From the NCBI RefSeq assembly GCF_002251365.1, contig NZ_NPJH01000076.1, positions 35,840 to 99,839 on the forward strand: 64,000 bases of DNA, written 5' to 3'. Shown here piece after piece: positions 62,751 to 64,000 of this stretch. Origin of the DNA: Prevotella sp. P3-122 (GTDB lineage: Bacteria; Bacteroidota; Bacteroidia; Bacteroidales; Bacteroidaceae). Position numbers and translations under genes: made by a program. The notes below the pieces were generated by a model. The model was not told where the DNA came from and did not search any database. It was given only the letters and a program-made list of their open reading frames with translations. Numbering within the stretch: position 1 is the stretch's first letter; each line of letters begins with the position of its first letter.

Positions 62751-64000
62751 ATGATGAAGTTTAAACAATACAAAGCTGTTTCTCCAGAAGAAACTATTTA
62801 CAGAATCAGAGTTATCTTAAATAAAACAGGCATTCTTTTAAAAGAAAGTTCATGCGTCAAAGATGGTCTTTATGCCTGTCGATTAACTGTTAATAATGAT
62901 TCTCTATCCGTATTGGATATTGGAACAAATGGTAAAGGACGTTCTTATGAATATGCTCTTGCCAGTGGATATGCTGAATTTATGGAAAGACTACAGAATG
63001 GAATTGTTTATAATCAAACACTTCTGAATTTTGTGGTGAAAAACATTTTAGAAACTCATGATGAAACATCTCCTATTAAGCGAGCAATTTTTGATCAAAA
63101 GTTACAGAGCGATTTTATTTTTGATGCAAATGAAACATTCTGGAATGCTGATACTGTAATTGCAGCTTTTCGAAATGATTTGAAAAAGTTTTACCATATC
63201 GAGGAAGACAAAGACATTTATAGCGAAATAAAGAGAATTGTGAAAGATGAGCAAGCTCTAATGATTCCAGTATATTCTGTATTTGAAAGAAAAGAAATCT
63301 TATATCCTATAAATTGGGCATTAATGACAACTGGCTCAAATGGAATGTGTGCAGGCAATACTCCATCAGAAGCAATCCTCCAAGGTATGTGTGAGATCTT
63401 TGAAAGATATTCAGCATCACAAATATTTTTTAATCACTTAACGCCACCCACATTAGACATTGAACTTTTCAAAGATACAGTAGTATATGAAAAAATGGAA
63501 CTATTAAGAAAACGCTATGGCTATGAATTTATAATTAAAGATTGTTCTTTGGGGAAAGGATTACCTGTAATAGGATTGTTAATCATTAATCACAAAAATA
63601 ATACATATAATTTTAAATTAGGAGCAGATTTTGTTCCGGCTATAGCACTTGAGAGGTGTTTAACGGAGGTATATCAATCAAAGCACGGTTTTATTGGACT
63701 TCCTTTGTTGAAACAAGAGACGAGTAATGATTATGAATGTTATTCAAAAATGCTCCAAAATGGAACGGGGAATTGGCCAGAATCTATTTTTTTTGCACGT
63801 CCATCGTATCATTTCTCTGGATTTAATGAATCATTAGGGATAGATAATTTAGTTGATTTAAAGTATGGTTGTAAGCTAATTGAACATTTAGGTAGTAATT
63901 TGTATATAAGGGATAATTCGTATTTGGGCTTTCCTACTTATTATGTAATTGCCCCTGGTCTTAGCAGTATTTGTACGGACATTACAGAGCTATATAATAA
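62751..64000 (+). CDS. YcaO-family peptide-modifying enzyme (partial, runs off the right edge)
   Basis: At least 416 residues; the ATG is at 62751 or 62754 and no stop is reached. YcaO ATP-binding motifs are clear: GTNGKGRSYEYALASGYAEF then ERLQNG near residue 65-85, TTGSNGMCAGNTPSEAILQG then MCEIFERYSA near 200-225, and GADFVPAIALERCLTEVYQS near 290-310. YcaO proteins use ATP to activate a backbone amide, giving azolines, thioamides or amidines. No E1/ThiF-type partner or TfuA is visible up to the edge. Together with radical SAM enzyme B it would act on a precursor; with no Cys in precursor B, an oxazoline on Ser/Thr, a thioamide or an amidine is more likely than a thiazoline. Confidence 0.88.
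   Translation, partial: MMKFKQYKAVSPEETIYRIRVILNKTGILLKESSCVKDGLYACRLTVNNDSLSVLDIGTNGKGRSYEYALASGYAEFMERLQNGIVYNQTLLNFVVKNILETHDETSPIKRAIFDQKLQSDFIFDANETFWNADTVIAAFRNDLKKFYHIEEDKDIYSEIKRIVKDEQALMIPVYSVFERKEILYPINWALMTTGSNGMCAGNTPSEAILQGMCEIFERYSASQIFFNHLTPPTLDIELFKDTVVYEKMELLRKRYGYEFIIKDCSLGKGLPVIGLLIINHKNNTYNFKLGADFVPAIALERCLTEVYQSKHGFIGLPLLKQETSNDYECYSKMLQNGTGNWPESIFFARPSYHFSGFNESLGIDNLVDLKYGCKLIEHLGSNLYIRDNSYLGFPTYYVIAPGLSSICTDITELYN

Noticed and set aside
1..64000. CRISPR arrays, tRNA and rRNA genes
   Set aside because: I saw no regularly spaced repeats and no cloverleaf or rRNA-like stretch; a covariance-model scan could still find a missed tRNA.

Overview
The window looks like an accessory, horizontally mobile part of a Bacteroidales genome (Bacteroides, Parabacteroides, Prevotella or a close relative; I cannot fix the genus). 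The evidence is the promoter style (TTTG, about 20 bases, then TAnnTTTG), the DUF4099/DUF3945, ArdC and MobV proteins typical of Bacteroidales mobile elements, a type IX secretion C-terminal domain, an IS982-type element of Bacteroidales type and GG-leader natural-product precursors. Base composition shifts visibly: about half GC in 1-25.4 kb, AT-rich at 25.5-27 kb, about half GC in the Rhs region (27.2-42.3 kb), then strongly AT-rich from 42.5 kb to the end. This suggests modules of different origin.

Region 1 (1-25.4 kb) is a mobilisation or conjugation-associated block. A recombinase start runs off the left edge on the minus strand. A plus-strand operon follows: lipoprotein, three unknowns, a helix-turn-helix protein, a hairpin-rich oriT-like spacer, a MobV relaxase and an OmpA-type protein. 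A long, tightly packed minus-strand operon (24.5 to 8.0 kb) encodes DUF4099/DUF3945 proteins, a Toprim protein, a PH-like membrane protein, two related secreted proteins, a radical SAM protein, M23-type proteins, an ArdC-like antirestriction protein with a degenerate paralogue fused to a MutS-I-like segment, and an OB-fold-like protein. A GAGTATGAT motif recurs in the control regions at both ends of this block and probably ties them to one regulator. No VirB4/TraG-type ATPase is visible here.

Region 2 (25.5-42.3 kb) holds a small two-gene membrane module with a faint S24-like signature, a candidate short RNA, and a secreted Rhs polymorphic-toxin locus on the minus strand. That locus has a T9SS-sorted surface protein, a 3074-residue SpvB/FG-GAP/Rhs protein, a membrane protein as candidate immunity, a silent second toxin cassette carried behind about 1.25 kb of duplicated Rhs sequence with its own coupled periplasmic candidate immunity gene, and a relic of a third cassette.

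Region 3 (42.8-64.0 kb) is the most interesting part: an antagonism and natural-product island. A membrane-anchored TPR/HTH regulator stands upstream of a palindrome-marked promoter. Downstream come a DUF3244 protein, a lipoprotein, GG-leader precursor A, an attenuator hairpin, radical SAM/SPASM enzyme A, an outer-membrane beta-barrel, and a C39-peptidase ABC exporter. Next are two translationally coupled lipoproteins that look like pore formers (aerolysin-like, and MACPF of the BSAP kind), a BACON/leucine-rich lipoprotein and an HlyD-like stub. An IS982-type element with a 9-bp target duplication sits directly in front of a second beta-barrel gene. It is followed by GG-leader precursor B, another hairpin, radical SAM/SPASM enzyme B and a YcaO enzyme that runs off the right edge. 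The inferred picture is peptide modification by radical SAM and YcaO enzymes, leader removal and export by the C39 transporter, and outer-membrane passage or reception by the beta-barrels, beside a pore-forming protein pair probably aimed at related bacteria.
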